From the NCBI RefSeq assembly GCF_007197885.1, contig NZ_VKKG01000001.1:704334-768333 (forward strand): 64,000 nucleotides of DNA, read 5' to 3'. Origin of the DNA: Tessaracoccus rhinocerotis (GTDB lineage: Bacteria > Actinomycetota > Actinomycetes > Propionibacteriales > Propionibacteriaceae). The translations under genes and the position numbers were made by a program. The notes under the pieces were generated by a model, which was not told the origin of the DNA, did not search any database, and worked only from the letters and a program-made list of their open reading frames with translations. Of the stretch, positions 42,612 to 54,372 are shown in pieces; position 1 is the first letter of the stretch, and the number at the start of each line of letters is the position of its first letter.

Positions 42612-43903
42612 CAGTTCTCCTCCCCTTGCTTTTCCTCGCCGGAACCGGCGGGAACCGTGACGACGCCTGCGAGTTCGGGCAGCACCTGGCCCGGCCGCGG
42701 GGGCACGGGATAGCCGCCGGCGAACGCGTCGAACGGCTCGTCGGTGTCGATTTCTTCCTTCTCGGCGGCGTCGGTGCGCCCGCTGAACGCGATCAGGATC
42801 GCGAGCAGGGCCACGGCCAGCCCGATGGTGTACTGCGGTGCGAGCGCGATCATGACGATCCAGAGGATCGAGACCGGGATCAGCACCTTCCAGCCGAGGT
42901 CCATGAAGTGGTCGTAGCGGAAGCGGGGCAGGGTGCCGCGCAGCCACACGAAGATCGAGAACACGAGCTGGACCTTGATGATGAAGAAGATCGGCCCGAA
43001 CCACGGGTTGTCGATCCCCGGGATCAGGTTCAGCGGCCACGGTGGCAGGTAGCCACCGAGGAACAGCGTGACGGCCACGGCGGACACGGTGGCCATGTTG
43101 ATGTACTCCGCGAGGAAGTACATGGCGTAGCGGAAGCCGGAGTACTCGGTCATGTAGCCGGAGACCAGCTCGGACTCGCACTCGGGCAGGTCGAACGGTG
43201 CCCGGTTGGTCTCGCCGACCATCGAGATGCCGTAGATGATGAACGACGGCAGCAGGAGGATGGCGTACCAACCGGTGATGCCGACGTCGAACTGCATCTC
43301 GGTGAACGGCACGCGGAAGATGATCGGGTTCGACTGAGCCTCCACGATGGCGTGGGTGGACATCGAGCCGGACAGCAGGAACACGCCGACGATCGAGAGG
43401 CCCATGGCGATCTCGTAGGAGATCATCTGTGCCGAGGAGCGGATCGCGCCCAGGAACGAGTAGGTGTTGTTCGACGCCCAGCCGGCCAGCACGATGCCGT
43501 AGATGCCCACCGACGCGATCGCGATGATGAACAGCACGGCCACGGGCAGGTCGGTGACCTGGAGGCGCGTGGTGTGCCCGAAGATCTCCACCTGGCCGCC
43601 GAACGGGATGACGGTCCAAGTGGTGAAGGCAGCCACACCGGTGAGCAGCGGACCGAGGTTGAACACCAACCGGTCAGTGCCCTGCGGGCGGAAGTCCTCC
43701 TTGAAGATGAGCTTCGTGCCGTCGGCCAGTGCCTGTCCCAGGCCGAAGGGGCCGTTCATGATGGGACCGAGACGGTGCTGCATCTTCGCCACGAGGCGGC
43801 GCTCGTACCAGACGTTGAAGATAGTCCAGACGAGCAGGATCACGAAGAGGGCGACCACCTTGATGAGGATGAGCCACCATGGGTCCTGGAAGAACACGTT
43901 CAT
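42611..43903 (-). CDS. nuoH: NADH-quinone oxidoreductase subunit H
   Basis: 430 residues. Eight membrane helices form the quinone-site lid: [33 protein letters not shown] and [35 protein letters not shown] are the signature segments. A hydrophilic C-terminal tail of about 70 residues, Pro/Glu-rich, extends past the last helix as in mycobacteria. It overlaps nuoG by 4 bases at its start and nuoI by 1 base at its end. Confidence 0.97.
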   Translation of the reverse strand: MNVFFQDPWWLILIKVVALFVILLVWTIFNVWYERRLVAKMQHRLGPIMNGPFGLGQALADGTKLIFKEDFRPQGTDRLVFNLGPLLTGVAAFTTWTVIPFGGQVEIFGHTTRLQVTDLPVAVLFIIAIASVGIYGIVLAGWASNNTYSFLGAIRSSAQMISYEIAMGLSIVGVFLLSGSMSTHAIVEAQSNPIIFRVPFTEMQFDVGITGWYAILLLPSFIIYGISMVGETNRAPFDLPECESELVSGYMTEYSGFRYAMYFLAEYINMATVSAVAVTLFLGGYLPPWPLNLIPGIDNPWFGPIFFIIKVQLVFSIFVWLRGTLPRFRYDHFMDLGWKVLIPVSILWIVMIALAPQYTIGLAVALLAILIAFSGRTDAAEKEEIDTDEPFDAFAGGYPVPPRPGQVLPELAGVVTVPAGSGEEKQGEEN

Positions 43904-46311
43904 GCCTGAACTCCTTCTTCAGCGTTGACTGCCTGGACGGTGACGGGACTGCCCACCACGGCGGGGAGCCTGTCGCCGCTGCCCACACCGGGGTTGGCGG
44001 GGACCCAGACGACGTTGTCGGCCATGCTGTTGGTGACCATGACCGCGAGCTCGACCTTCGCGTCGCCCACGGACACGGACGCGACGTCGCCGAGTCCGAG
44101 CTGGGCGGCGGTGGCCGGGGAGACCCGCACGACGGCGGGTCGGGCCGTGGCGCGCAGTGCCAGTTCGTAGTCGTTGCCGCTGGAGGCGTCCAGCAGTTCG
44201 CGCCACGAGGAGACGACGTGGCCCTCGGGGACCCCGCCGTCGGCGACCTTGGGGCCGCTGGGACGGGCCCCCTCCCAGGTGCCCAGTTCGGTGAGGTCGG
44301 CGAACGCGTCCGCCGGGGTGCGGAAGCCGAGCTCGGAGCCGAGGGCGTCGCCCAGGGCTGCGATGATCCGCAGATCCGTCATCGGGGTGCGGTTGGCGCG
44401 GTTCACGAGTGCGACGGGGCGCTCGCGGTGCTCCCAGTTGATGAAGTGACCGGCCTGCTCCTCCACCAGCGCGGCGGGGAAGACCACGTTGGCACGTTCG
44501 GTGACTGCGCTCTGGCGCTGCTCGATGCTGACGACGAAGTCCGCGCCCTCCAGGCCTGCCAGCGCGGCGGCGGGGTCGGCCAGGTCGGCCGGGTCCACGC
44601 CCGCGAGGATCAGCGCCTTGAGGTCACCCGATGCGGCGGCGGCGAACTGCTCGACGGCGGACAGGCCGGGCTCGGCGGAGATCGGGGTGCCGCCCCAGGC
44701 GGAGGAGACGTCCACCCGGGCCGCGGCGTCGTCCAGCGGGCGACCGGCCGGGAGCAGGTTCGGCAGGCAGCCGGCCTCGATGGCTCCCATGTCACCGGCA
44801 CGGCGCGGGATCCAGGCGAGGCGGGCACCGCTGGCGTCGGCCTTGGCCGCGACCGCGGTCAGGAGCCCGGGCAGGACGCCTGCGCGCTCACCCACGAGGA
44901 TGACCGCGCCGGAGTCGAGCTCAAGCGAGTCGAGGGCTGCCGCCTCACCACCGGGGGCCACCTGGAGCAGCTCGGCGTTCAACTTGTCGCTGCCGCGGCT
45001 GGAGAAGGGGGCCAGGGTGGTGACCTTCAGGCCGTTCTTCCGGTTTGCCTTGCGCAGGCGCAGGAACACCAGCGGCGACTCGTCCTCGGGCTCGAAGGCC
45101 ACGAGCACGACGTGGTCGGCCTTCTCGAGGTCGAGGTTCGTGACCGACTCGGCCAGGCTGCGCCCGGCGACCCGGGCGGCGATGAACTCGGCCTCCTCCG
45201 CGGAGTGCGGGCGGGAGCGGAAGTCGATGTTGTTGGTGCCGAGCACCGCGCGGGCGAAGCGCGAGTAGGCGTAGGCGTTCTCGACGGTCAGTCGGCCACC
45301 GGTCTGGACACCGACGGCGCTACCGGCGGCCCGCAGGCCGTCGACGGCGGCATCGATCGCCTCCGGCCAGCTCGCCGGCTGGAGGACGCCGTCGCGCCGC
45401 ACGAGCGGGCGGGTGATGCGGTCCTCGCCGCGGCCGTACATGAAGCCGAAGCGGCCCTTGTCACAGCTCCACTCCTCGTTGACCTCCGGGTCCTCGCCCG
45501 CGAGGCGGCGCTTGACCTGGTGGTGGCGGTGGTCGGTGCGCAGCTCGCAGCCAGCGGCACAGTGCTCGCACGTCGTCGTGGTGGAGACGAGGTCGAACGG
45601 CCGGGACTGGAACCGGTAGGCGGCCGAAGTCAGGGCGCCGACGGGGCAGATCTGCACGACGTTGCCGGAGAAGTACGAGTCGTAGGGGTCGTCCTCGTAG
45701 AAGCCGACCTGCTGCAGCGCACCGCGCTCGACGAGGGCGATGAACGGGTCACCGGAGATCTCGTCGGAGAACCGGGTGCAGCGCGCGCACAGGACGCAGC
45801 GCTCGCGGTCCAGGAGGATCTGGGCGGAGATGTTGATGGGCTTGGGGAAGGTGCGCTTGGCCATGCCGAAGCGGCTCTCCCCCGCTCCGTGGCTCAGCGA
45901 CTGGTTCTGCAGGGGGCACTCGCCGCCCTTGTCGCAGATCGGGCAGTCCAACGGGTGGTTGATGAGGAGGAATTCCAGCATTCCGCGCTGGGCCTTCTCC
46001 GCCACCGGCGAGGAGACCTGGGTGTTGACCTTCATGCCCTGGGCCACCGGCATGGTGCAGGAGGCCTGCGGCTTCGGGAACCCGCGTCCGTTGCCCGCGT
46101 CGGGGATCTCCACCATGCACTGGCGGCAGGCTCCGATGGGATCGAGCAGGGGGTGGTCGCAGAAGCGCGGGATGTTGGTTCCGACCATCTCTGCGGCACG
46201 GATGATCAGGGTGCCCTCGGGGACGCTGACCTCGGTGCCGTCGATCGTGAGGGTGACCAGCTTGGGGGCCGGCTCCACCTCACTCGTGGCGATCTTGGCG
46301 TCGACGCTCAT
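43900..46311 (-). CDS. nuoG: NADH-quinone oxidoreductase subunit G
   Basis: 803 residues. The N-terminal [2Fe-2S] domain has CDHPLLDPIGACRQCMVEIP. The HxxxC cluster region has CPICDKGGECPLQNQS, then CVLCARCTRFSDE and CPVGALTS. A CEHCAAGC motif followed 27 residues later by Cys in WSCDKGRFGF gives the CX2CX3CX27C pattern of the extra N7 cluster. A molybdopterin-oxidoreductase-like C-terminal half without molybdenum function follows. Start and end overlap nuoF and nuoH by 4 bases each. Confidence 0.97.
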   Translation of the reverse strand: MSVDAKIATSEVEPAPKLVTLTIDGTEVSVPEGTLIIRAAEMVGTNIPRFCDHPLLDPIGACRQCMVEIPDAGNGRGFPKPQASCTMPVAQGMKVNTQVSSPVAEKAQRGMLEFLLINHPLDCPICDKGGECPLQNQSLSHGAGESRFGMAKRTFPKPINISAQILLDRERCVLCARCTRFSDEISGDPFIALVERGALQQVGFYEDDPYDSYFSGNVVQICPVGALTSAAYRFQSRPFDLVSTTTTCEHCAAGCELRTDHRHHQVKRRLAGEDPEVNEEWSCDKGRFGFMYGRGEDRITRPLVRRDGVLQPASWPEAIDAAVDGLRAAGSAVGVQTGGRLTVENAYAYSRFARAVLGTNNIDFRSRPHSAEEAEFIAARVAGRSLAESVTNLDLEKADHVVLVAFEPEDESPLVFLRLRKANRKNGLKVTTLAPFSSRGSDKLNAELLQVAPGGEAAALDSLELDSGAVILVGERAGVLPGLLTAVAAKADASGARLAWIPRRAGDMGAIEAGCLPNLLPAGRPLDDAAARVDVSSAWGGTPISAEPGLSAVEQFAAAASGDLKALILAGVDPADLADPAAALAGLEGADFVVSIEQRQSAVTERANVVFPAALVEEQAGHFINWEHRERPVALVNRANRTPMTDLRIIAALGDALGSELGFRTPADAFADLTELGTWEGARPSGPKVADGGVPEGHVVSSWRELLDASSGNDYELALRATARPAVVRVSPATAAQLGLGDVASVSVGDAKVELAVMVTNSMADNVVWVPANPGVGSGDRLPAVVGSPVTVQAVNAEEGVQA

Positions 46312-47645
46312 CTTGCGGCTCCATCCGTTGCGAACACTGCGCTCTTCTCGTACGGGAACAGTTCCCAGGCGGGCGTGTGGTAGCCCTGCTCGAACTCGTG
46401 CCGGAAGTGCTTGACCGCGCTCGTGGTGGCGGCCACCGCACCGTCGGCGAGCGCGCAGAACGAGCGGCCGCCGATGTTGTCACAGGCATCGAGCATCTTC
46501 TCGATGTCGCCCTCCTCGGCGGTGCCCGCCTCGAAGCGCATCAGCAGCTGGACCAGCCACCAGGTGCCCTCGCGGCAGGGGGTGCACTTGCCGCAGGACT
46601 CGTGCTTGTAGAACTCGACCCAGCGCAGCGTGGTCCGCACCACCGACGTGGTCTCGTCGAAGACCTGCAGCGCCTTGGTGCCCAGCATCGAGCCGGCACC
46701 GGCCATGCCCTCGTAGTCGAGGGGGATGTCCAGGCTCTCGGCCGTCAGGATCGGGGTGGAGGAACCACCCGGGGTGAAGAACTTGAGCTCGTGGCCCTCG
46801 CGCACTCCCCCACCGAGCTCGATCAGCTCACGCAGGGTGATGCCCAGCGGGGCCTCGAACTGGCCGGGGTGCTTGACGTGGCCCGAGAGCGAGTAGAGCG
46901 TGAAGCCCTTGGACTTCTCGGTGCCCATGGCCTGGAACCAGGCCGCGCCGTTGGCGATGATCGACGGGACCGACGCGATCGACTCGACGTTGTTCACCAC
47001 CGTCGGCGACGCGTACAGGCCCGCGACGGCGGGGAACGGCGGGCGCAGCCGTGGCTGGCCGCGTCGACCCTCGAGGGAGTCGAGCAGTGCCGTCTCCTCA
47101 CCGCAGATGTAGGCGCCGGCGCCGGCGTGGACGATGATGTCCAGGTCGTAGCCGGTGCCGAGGATGTTCTTGCCGAGGTAGCCGGCGGCGTAGGCCTCGC
47201 GCACCGCCTGCTGGAGGCGGCGGATGATGTGCAGCACCTCGCCGCGGCAGTAGATGAACGCGGTGTGTGCGTTGATCGCGAACGCCGAGATGATGACGCC
47301 CTCCACCAGCGTGTGGGGGGAGGCCATCATGAGCGGCATGTCCTTGCAGGTGCCCGGCTCCGACTCGTCGGCGTTGACCACGAGGTACTTCGGGTTCGGG
47401 TTGTCCTGCGGCACGAAGGACCACTTCATGCCGGTGGGGAAGCCTGCGCCACCACGGCCGCGCAGGTTGGCCTCCTTCACCAGCGAGATGACGTCGGCGG
47501 GCTGCATGTCCAGGGCCCGGCGCAGGGCGCGGTAGCCACCGGTGGTCTCGTACCTGGAGAGCTTCCAGGAGTTCTCGGTCCCCCAGTGCTCGGACAGGAC
47601 AGGGGTGAGGACGTCCACACCCGGGTTGGTCGCCGTGTCGGTCAC
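46308..47645 (-). CDS. nuoF: NADH-quinone oxidoreductase subunit F
   Basis: 445 residues from the GTG at 47645, which overlaps the nuoE stop (GTGA); the frame is open upstream, but that part lies inside nuoE. The NADH/FMN site shows LRGRGGAGFPTGMKWSFV and NADESEPGTCKD, the glycine-rich FMN segment GAGAYICGEETALLDSLEG, and the N3 [4Fe-4S] ligands ESCGKCTPCREG plus the later C in RSFCALADG. It accepts electrons from NADH at the tip of the peripheral arm. Confidence 0.97.
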   Translation of the reverse strand: MTDTATNPGVDVLTPVLSEHWGTENSWKLSRYETTGGYRALRRALDMQPADVISLVKEANLRGRGGAGFPTGMKWSFVPQDNPNPKYLVVNADESEPGTCKDMPLMMASPHTLVEGVIISAFAINAHTAFIYCRGEVLHIIRRLQQAVREAYAAGYLGKNILGTGYDLDIIVHAGAGAYICGEETALLDSLEGRRGQPRLRPPFPAVAGLYASPTVVNNVESIASVPSIIANGAAWFQAMGTEKSKGFTLYSLSGHVKHPGQFEAPLGITLRELIELGGGVREGHELKFFTPGGSSTPILTAESLDIPLDYEGMAGAGSMLGTKALQVFDETTSVVRTTLRWVEFYKHESCGKCTPCREGTWWLVQLLMRFEAGTAEEGDIEKMLDACDNIGGRSFCALADGAVAATTSAVKHFRHEFEQGYHTPAWELFPYEKSAVFATDGAAR

Positions 47646-48388
47646 TTCGCCTCCTCGTCCTTCGTCGCGGGCTTGGGCAGGTTGTCGGGGTCGGGAGCGC
47701 GCCAGTCGTTCTCGCGGGCGAGCTCGAGGCCCACCAGGGAGGCGGGGCCGGCCGACGGTCCCTCGTCGGCGCGGCCGTCGGGGAAGCCCGCGAGGACGCG
47801 CTCGGCTGCCCGCCACGAGGTGAGGGTGGCGCCGCGCGGCGACGACACCTCCTGGTCGCTCATCAGGGCGTCGAGCAGGGCGTCGGTGGTCTCCGGCGTC
47901 ATGTTGTCGAAGTACTCCCAGTTGACCATCACCACGGGGGCGAAGTCACAGGCGGCGTTGCACTCGAGGCGCTCGAGCGAGACCTGGCCGTCGGCCGTGG
48001 TCTGGCCCTCGTCGATCCCGAGGCGCTTCTTGGCCCGGTCCAGCAGCATGTCGCCGCCCATCACCGCGCACAGGGCGGTGGTGCAGACGCCGACGTGGTG
48101 CTTGCCGGCCGGGCGGCGCTTGTACATGGTGTAGAACGTGGCCACGCCGGAGACCTGGGCGGTGGAGATGCCCAGCACGTCGGCGCAGACCTCGATGCCG
48201 CGGGGGCTCACGCGGCCGTCCACCGACTGCACGAGGTGCAGCATCGGCAGCAGCGCGGAGCGTGCCTGCGGGTAGCGGCCGGCGAGCTCGCGGAGCTCGC
48301 TGATCGTGGTCTCGTCGATGTTGCTCGACTGGTCCGAGTAGTCGACCGCTCCGGAGTCGGGGAAGTCGCTGACGAAGTGGCCGCTCAT
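47642..48388 (-). CDS. nuoE: NADH-quinone oxidoreductase subunit E
   Basis: 248 residues from the ATG at 48388. The thioredoxin-like [2Fe-2S] (N1a) domain has the CTTALC and CNAACDFAP ligand pairs (C-x4-C ... C-x3-C). A C-terminal extension of about 60 residues ([20 protein letters not shown] onward) goes beyond the 166-residue E. coli protein. The start overlaps nuoD by 4 bases. Confidence 0.96.
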   Translation of the reverse strand: MSGHFVSDFPDSGAVDYSDQSSNIDETTISELRELAGRYPQARSALLPMLHLVQSVDGRVSPRGIEVCADVLGISTAQVSGVATFYTMYKRRPAGKHHVGVCTTALCAVMGGDMLLDRAKKRLGIDEGQTTADGQVSLERLECNAACDFAPVVMVNWEYFDNMTPETTDALLDALMSDQEVSSPRGATLTSWRAAERVLAGFPDGRADEGPSAGPASLVGLELARENDWRAPDPDNLPKPATKDEEAK

Positions 48389-49737
48389 CGGTCCACACCT
48401 CCAAGAACTGGGTCGAGGCTCGCCAGGGAGACCACGACGTCGGACATCATGCCGCCCTCGGTCAGCATGGACATCGACTGCAGATGGTTGAATCCGGGGT
48501 CCCGGAAGTGGGCCCGGTAGGGGCGCGTGCCGCCGTCGGAGACGAGGTGGACACCCAGTTCGCCCTTCGGGGACTCGATGGCCTGGTAGACCTGTCCCAC
48601 CGGAACCTTGAAGCCCTCGGTGACGAGCTTGAAGTGGTGGATCAGGGCCTCCATCGACTCGCCCATGATGTGCTTGATGTGCTCGTTGCTGTTGCCCTGG
48701 CCGTCGGGGCCGAGCGAGAGCGACGCGGGCCACGCGATCTTCGCGTCGGCCACCATGATCGGCTGTCCCTGGGTCTTCTCGAGGCGCTCCATGCACTGCT
48801 CGATGATCTTCAGCGACTCCCAGCACTCGTCCAGACGGATCCGGAACGCGGCGTAGGCGTCGTCACCCTCCCAGGTGATGGTCTCGAAGTCGTAGGTCTC
48901 GTAGCCGCAGTACGGCTGGACCTTGCGCAGGTCCCAGTCGAAGCCGGTGCCGCGCAGGCGCGGTCCGGTGACGCCCATCGACATGCACTGGGCGAGGTTC
49001 AGCTTGCCGATGTCGCACATGCGGAGCTTGAAGATCGGGTTCTCGTTGCAGAACGCCGCGTACTCGGGCAGGTGCTTCTTCAGCCACGCGACGATGGTTC
49101 GCAGGTGGTCGATGCCACCCTCGGGCAGGTCGTTGGCCACGCCTCCGGGGCGGATGAACGCGTGGTTCATGCGCAGGCCGGAGATGCCCTCGAGGAAGTC
49201 GAGGATCATCTCGCGCTCGCGGAAGGCGATGGTCATCATCGTCAGCGCGCCGATCTCCATGCCGCCGGTGCCCATGGCCACCAGGTGCGAGGCGATGCGG
49301 TTGAGCTCCATCACGAGGACGCGGATGACGCTCGCGCGCTCAGGGATGTCGTCGGTGATGCCGAGGAGCTTCTCGACGCCGAGGCAGTAGACCGCCTCGT
49401 TGAACAGCGGTGCGACGTAGTCCATGCGGGTGCAGAAGGTGACCCCCTGGGTCCACGTCCTGTACTCCATGTTCTTCTCGATGCCGGTGTGGAGGAAGCC
49501 GATGCCCGGGCGGCAGGAGACCACCGTCTCGCCGTCCATCTCCATGATCAGGCGAAGGACGCCGTGGGTGGAGGGGTGCTGCGGGCCCATGTTGACGACG
49601 ATCGTCTCGTCGCCGCGCTCCGCGTGCTCGTTGGCGATGTCGGACCAGTCGCCGCCCTGCGCGAGGTAGACCCTGTCCGCGGTTGCTTCACCCGGGGAGG
49701 CGAAGATGTCCTCGGTGGCTGCATGCGTGCTGCTCAT
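48385..49737 (-). CDS. nuoD: NADH-quinone oxidoreductase subunit D
   Basis: 450 residues. It holds the quinone cavity with Nuo[23 protein letters not shown] and [29 protein letters not shown] contain the conserved His and Tyr. The C-terminal DPVLGGVDR matches the family ending. It lies between nuoC (overlap of 4 bases) and nuoE (overlap of 4 bases). Confidence 0.97.
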   Translation of the reverse strand: MSSTHAATEDIFASPGEATADRVYLAQGGDWSDIANEHAERGDETIVVNMGPQHPSTHGVLRLIMEMDGETVVSCRPGIGFLHTGIEKNMEYRTWTQGVTFCTRMDYVAPLFNEAVYCLGVEKLLGITDDIPERASVIRVLVMELNRIASHLVAMGTGGMEIGALTMMTIAFREREMILDFLEGISGLRMNHAFIRPGGVANDLPEGGIDHLRTIVAWLKKHLPEYAAFCNENPIFKLRMCDIGKLNLAQCMSMGVTGPRLRGTGFDWDLRKVQPYCGYETYDFETITWEGDDAYAAFRIRLDECWESLKIIEQCMERLEKTQGQPIMVADAKIAWPASLSLGPDGQGNSNEHIKHIMGESMEALIHHFKLVTEGFKVPVGQVYQAIESPKGELGVHLVSDGGTRPYRAHFRDPGFNHLQSMSMLTEGGMMSDVVVSLASLDPVLGGVDR

Positions 49738-50447
49738 GAGTAAGTCCTCCGGTTGTCGGGGGCGGGAACCCTGGCGCCCTTGTACTCGACGTCGACGCCA
49801 CCCAGCGGGTAGTCCTTGCGCTGGGGATGGCCCTCCCAGTCGTCGGGCATCAGGATGCGCGTGAGGGCGGGGTGGCCGTCGAACTGGATGCCGAACAGGT
49901 CCCAGGTCTCGCGCTCGTGCCAGTCGGCCATCGGATAGGTGGCGACGACCGATGGGATGTGCGGGTCCGCGTCGGGGCAGGTGACCTCGAGGCGCACACG
50001 ACGGTTGTGGGTGATGGAGATCAGGTGGTAGACGGCGTGCAGCTCGGCACCGGTCTGCTGCGGGTAGTGCACACCCGAGACGGACATGCAGATCTCGAAG
50101 CGGAGGAAGGCGTCGTCGCGGAAGGCCTTCACGACGGCGGGCAGCTCGGCACGGTCGACGAAGATGGTCAGCTCACCGCGGTCGTACAGGACGCGGGCGC
50201 CGCGCAGCGCGGGCACCACCTCGAGCGCCCGGCCGTGGATGGCGTCGGCGGCCTCGTCGTCGAAGGGGGGCTCGGAGCTGCCGGGCATCTGCAGGCTGCG
50301 AGTGATGCCGCCGTAGCCGGAGGTGTCCCCCGCGCCGCGCGACCACATGCCCTTGGTGGTGGCGAAGGCGCTGCGCGCGCTGAAGCCGTCGGACGTCTCG
50401 GCTGGCAGGCCGGAGGTGGACGACTCGGGAAGGTTCTCGTCGTTCAT
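49734..50447 (-). CDS. nuoC: NADH-quinone oxidoreductase subunit C
   Basis: 237 residues from the ATG at 50447. An N-terminal extension of about 75 residues precedes the 30-kDa domain, whose signature is [42 protein letters not shown]. It bridges NuoB and NuoD in the peripheral arm. It overlaps nuoB and nuoD by 4 bases each. It is a useful comparison for the shorter NuoC-like protein encoded at 19492-20034. Confidence 0.97.
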   Translation of the reverse strand: MNDENLPESSTSGLPAETSDGFSARSAFATTKGMWSRGAGDTSGYGGITRSLQMPGSSEPPFDDEAADAIHGRALEVVPALRGARVLYDRGELTIFVDRAELPAVVKAFRDDAFLRFEICMSVSGVHYPQQTGAELHAVYHLISITHNRRVRLEVTCPDADPHIPSVVATYPMADWHERETWDLFGIQFDGHPALTRILMPDDWEGHPQRKDYPLGGVDVEYKGARVPAPDNRRTYS

Positions 50448-50998
50448 CGCATGAGCCCCTTCATCTCGTGGGTGGCGGGAGCGGCCAGGGCCAGCTTCTC
50501 GTTCTCCTCGACCGCCGCGATGGCGTTCGGGCCGATCGGGGTGCGCTGCACCTGCTGGCGGAGCTTGAAGATGGCGTCGATCAGCATGTCCGGGCGGGGC
50601 GGGCAGCCGGGCACGTACATGTCGACGGGCAGGAAGTGGTCGCAGCCCTGGATGACGGCGTAGTTGTTGAACATGCCGCCGGAGCTGGCGCAGGCACCCA
50701 TTGACAGGACCCACTTGGGGTTGGGCATCTGGTCGTAGATCTGGCGGATCACGGGGGCCATCTTCTGGCTCACGCGCCCGGAGACGATCATGAGGTCGGC
50801 GGAGCGCGGCGAGGCGCGGAAGACCTCCTGGCCCCAGCGACCCGAGTCGTAGCGCGGCGTTCCGAAGGCCATCATCTCGATGGCGCAACAGGCAAGGCCC
50901 ATCGTCACGGGCCAGAACGAAGCCTGGCGCATCCATCCGGCAACACCCTCGAGGGTGGTCAGCAGGATGCCGCTCGGCAGCTTGTCTTCGATTCCCAT
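50444..50998 (-). CDS. nuoB: NADH-quinone oxidoreductase subunit B
   Basis: 184 residues. N2 cluster ligands are in [13 protein letters not shown], the [10 protein letters not shown] segment and the C-terminal [13 protein letters not shown]. The [29 protein letters not shown] region is typical. It lies 15 bases downstream of nuoA and overlaps nuoC by 4 bases. Confidence 0.97.
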   Translation of the reverse strand: MGIEDKLPSGILLTTLEGVAGWMRQASFWPVTMGLACCAIEMMAFGTPRYDSGRWGQEVFRASPRSADLMIVSGRVSQKMAPVIRQIYDQMPNPKWVLSMGACASSGGMFNNYAVIQGCDHFLPVDMYVPGCPPRPDMLIDAIFKLRQQVQRTPIGPNAIAAVEENEKLALAAPATHEMKGLMR

Positions 50999-51013
50999 GT
51001 CAGATCTTCCTTG

Positions 51014-51373
51014 TCAATCCCAGTCCAGGCCGTTGCGGCGCAGGACGTAGAAGTATGCGATGAGGACCGTGATCACGAAGATGATCATCTCGACCACGGC
51101 GAATGTGCCCAGTTGGTTGTAAGCGACCGCCCACGGGTACAGGAAGACGATCTCGATGTCGAAGATGATGAACAGCATCGCGGTGATGTAGTACTTCACC
51201 GGGAACCGGCCGCCGCCGATCGGCTGCGGCGTGGCCTGGATGCCGCACTCGTAGGAGTCGAACTTGGCCTTGTTGTACCGGGCGGGCCCGACGTTGAGAC
51301 TCAGGACGATTGCCACGAGCACGAACACGGCGGCCAGGACCACCATGCCCACGATTGGGATGTAGAGGTTCAC
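51014..51373 (-). CDS. nuoA: NADH-quinone oxidoreductase subunit A
   Basis: 119 residues from a GTG with GAAGGGAAGG upstream. Three membrane helices are present; the loop KFDSYECGIQATPQPIGGGRFPVKYY contains the conserved YECG. The third helix starts near AVVEMIIFVITVLIAYFY. It opens the 14-gene nuo operon and lies 27 bases after menJ on the same strand, so menJ and nuo are probably cotranscribed. Confidence 0.96.
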   Translation of the reverse strand: MNLYIPIVGMVVLAAVFVLVAIVLSLNVGPARYNKAKFDSYECGIQATPQPIGGGRFPVKYYITAMLFIIFDIEIVFLYPWAVAYNQLGTFAVVEMIIFVITVLIAYFYVLRRNGLDWD

Positions 51374-51400
51374 GTCAGTGCCTTCCCTTCTGCTTCACGG

Positions 51401-52699
51401 TCATGCTGACGGGGCCACCTTGCACAGGGCATTGATGATCCGGTCCATCGCGTCGCCGTCACGCTTGTCCGTGAGGTTCGCCAACAACTTCATCACGAAT
51501 CGCATGAGAGTTTTGCGAGGTAGCCCGTAAGTGGTGCACAGATGCATGATCCTCGGGTCCCCGATGAGCTTCACGAAAATCGTTCCGAGGCGGTAGTAGC
51601 CGCCGAGTTCGGCGCTCAGGCGCGCCGGGTAGCCCTGCAGCGCCCGCTCCGCCGAGGCGGTGCCGATGCCGCGGGCGTGGGCCTCGGCCATGGCGTCTGC
51701 GGCGGCCTCGGCCGCTTCCATCGCGTAGGCGATGCCCTCGCCGTTGAACGGGTTGACCATGCCGCCGGAGTCACCGACGAGCAACAGGCCGCGGCCGTAG
51801 TGGGGCTTGCGGTTGAAGGCCATCGGGAGGGCGGCGCCCTGCACCTTGCCCACCATGTTCTCGTCGCGGAAGCCCCACTCCTGAGGAGTGTTGTCCAGCC
51901 AGCGCTTCAGCAGCGCGCGGTAGTCGGTCTTCCCGAAGCCCTTGGAGGTGTTGAGCACGCCGAGGCCGACGTTGGAGGTGCCGTCGCCCATGCCGAAGAC
52001 CCAGCCGTAGCCCGGCATCAGGGTGGACTTGTGCGGCTCGCCGTCCCACAGCTCCAGCCAGGACTCGAGGTAGTTGTCGTTGGTGCGGGGAGACTTGTAG
52101 TAGGTGCGCACGGCCACGCCCATCGGGCGGTCGTCGCGCTTGCCGAGGCCCATGGAGATCGCCAGGCGCGAGGAGTTGCCGTCGGCCGCCACGACCAGCG
52201 GAGCGCGGTAGCTCACGCCGTCCTTGGTGCGCACGCCCACGATGCGGCCGGACCGGTCGTCGGTGATCGCCTCGTTGACGTTTGCGCCCTGGACCAGTTC
52301 TGCGCCGTGGGCCACCGCGTGCTGAGCCAGCATGTCGTCGAAGTCGGCGCGCTGCCGAACGACGCCGTAGGGCGGGAAGTCGGTCAGGTCGGGCCAGTCG
52401 AGGACGAAGGGCTCCGTACGGCCGCCGTAGATGCGCAGGCCCTTGTTGTGGATCCAGCCGGCTTCCTCGGAGGTGTCGATGCCCAGCCTGGTCAGTGCAC
52501 GGGTGGCGCGCGGGGTGAGGCCGTCGCCGCAGACCTTCTCACGAGGGAAGTGGCTCTTCTCGAGCAGGAGCACGGAAAGACCGCGGCGCGCGAGGTTGGC
52601 CGCGGTCGAGGATCCCCCGGGACCGGCTCCGACGACGATGACGTCGGCTTCAGTCCCTCCGGTGGCCGCCATGCCTTCGGTTGGCTTGGCGTTCTGCAT
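51401..52699 (-). CDS. menJ: Menaquinone reductase (geranylgeranyl reductase family, MenJ-like)
   Basis: 432 residues from an ATG with AGGAG six bases upstream. The FAD Rossmann fold starts DVIVVGAGPGGSSTAANLARRG. SHFPREKVCGDGLTPRATRAL and LLLVGDSGGMVNPFNGEGIAYAMEA are the geranylgeranyl-reductase-family signatures. In mycobacteria MenJ saturates one isoprene unit of menaquinone. Its location directly upstream of complex I genes, with menF divergent, supports quinone modification. Confidence 0.9.
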   Translation of the reverse strand: MQNAKPTEGMAATGGTEADVIVVGAGPGGSSTAANLARRGLSVLLLEKSHFPREKVCGDGLTPRATRALTRLGIDTSEEAGWIHNKGLRIYGGRTEPFVLDWPDLTDFPPYGVVRQRADFDDMLAQHAVAHGAELVQGANVNEAITDDRSGRIVGVRTKDGVSYRAPLVVAADGNSSRLAISMGLGKRDDRPMGVAVRTYYKSPRTNDNYLESWLELWDGEPHKSTLMPGYGWVFGMGDGTSNVGLGVLNTSKGFGKTDYRALLKRWLDNTPQEWGFRDENMVGKVQGAALPMAFNRKPHYGRGLLLVGDSGGMVNPFNGEGIAYAMEAAEAAADAMAEAHARGIGTASAERALQGYPARLSAELGGYYRLGTIFVKLIGDPRIMHLCTTYGLPRKTLMRFVMKLLANLTDKRDGDAMDRIINALCKVAPSA

Positions 52700-52958
52700 T
52701 GGCTACTCCTGGCTCGACACGACCCTCGAGTAGAGGGTTTCGGGGGTCAGTCTAGGGGTTCAAATCCGCAAACCTCCAACCGGAGTACTTACGGCTCTCG
52801 CGTCGGCCTGACTAGGCATTTTGCCAACCATTTCAAGTACACAAACCTTGCGTAAATGGTCTCGTGGCGTCGGTCCTCGGGCTGCCAGCCCTGCGCTCGG
52901 GGCCGGGGATCAGGCCCGGGTTAGCAGGCACTCATTGGGCTCGGCTAATGTCGGGTGG

Positions 52959-54215
<1,257 letters not shown>

Positions 54216-54229
54216 ACGCACGCGCCGGG

Positions 54230-54347
54230 GGGTGGAGCGCAGAGGAGGTTCGGGCGCCTAAGAACGCTTGAAACCCGAAGAGCACCCACACCGGACCGGA
54301 CTGCTGGCTGGTACAAACGGCGCCCGAACCTCCTCTGCGCTCCACCC
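54230..54347. repeat. Perfect 29-base inverted repeat with 60-base spacer
   Basis: Left arm 54230-54258 (starts GGGTGGAGCGCAGAGGAGG) and right arm 54319-54347 (starts GGCGCCCGAACCTCCTCTGC) are exact reverse complements. It fills most of the 157-base gap between the convergent menF and ABC permease genes. There is no U-tract on either strand and the loop is unusually long for a terminator. Confidence 0.9.
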
Positions 54348-54372
54348 GCCTGCACAAGTGCCCGGCATCCAC

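Noticed and set aside
54230-54347. The inverted repeat considered as an ordinary bidirectional terminator
   Set aside because: A 60-base spacer and no U-tract on either side make a standard terminator unlikely; left as an unexplained repeat.
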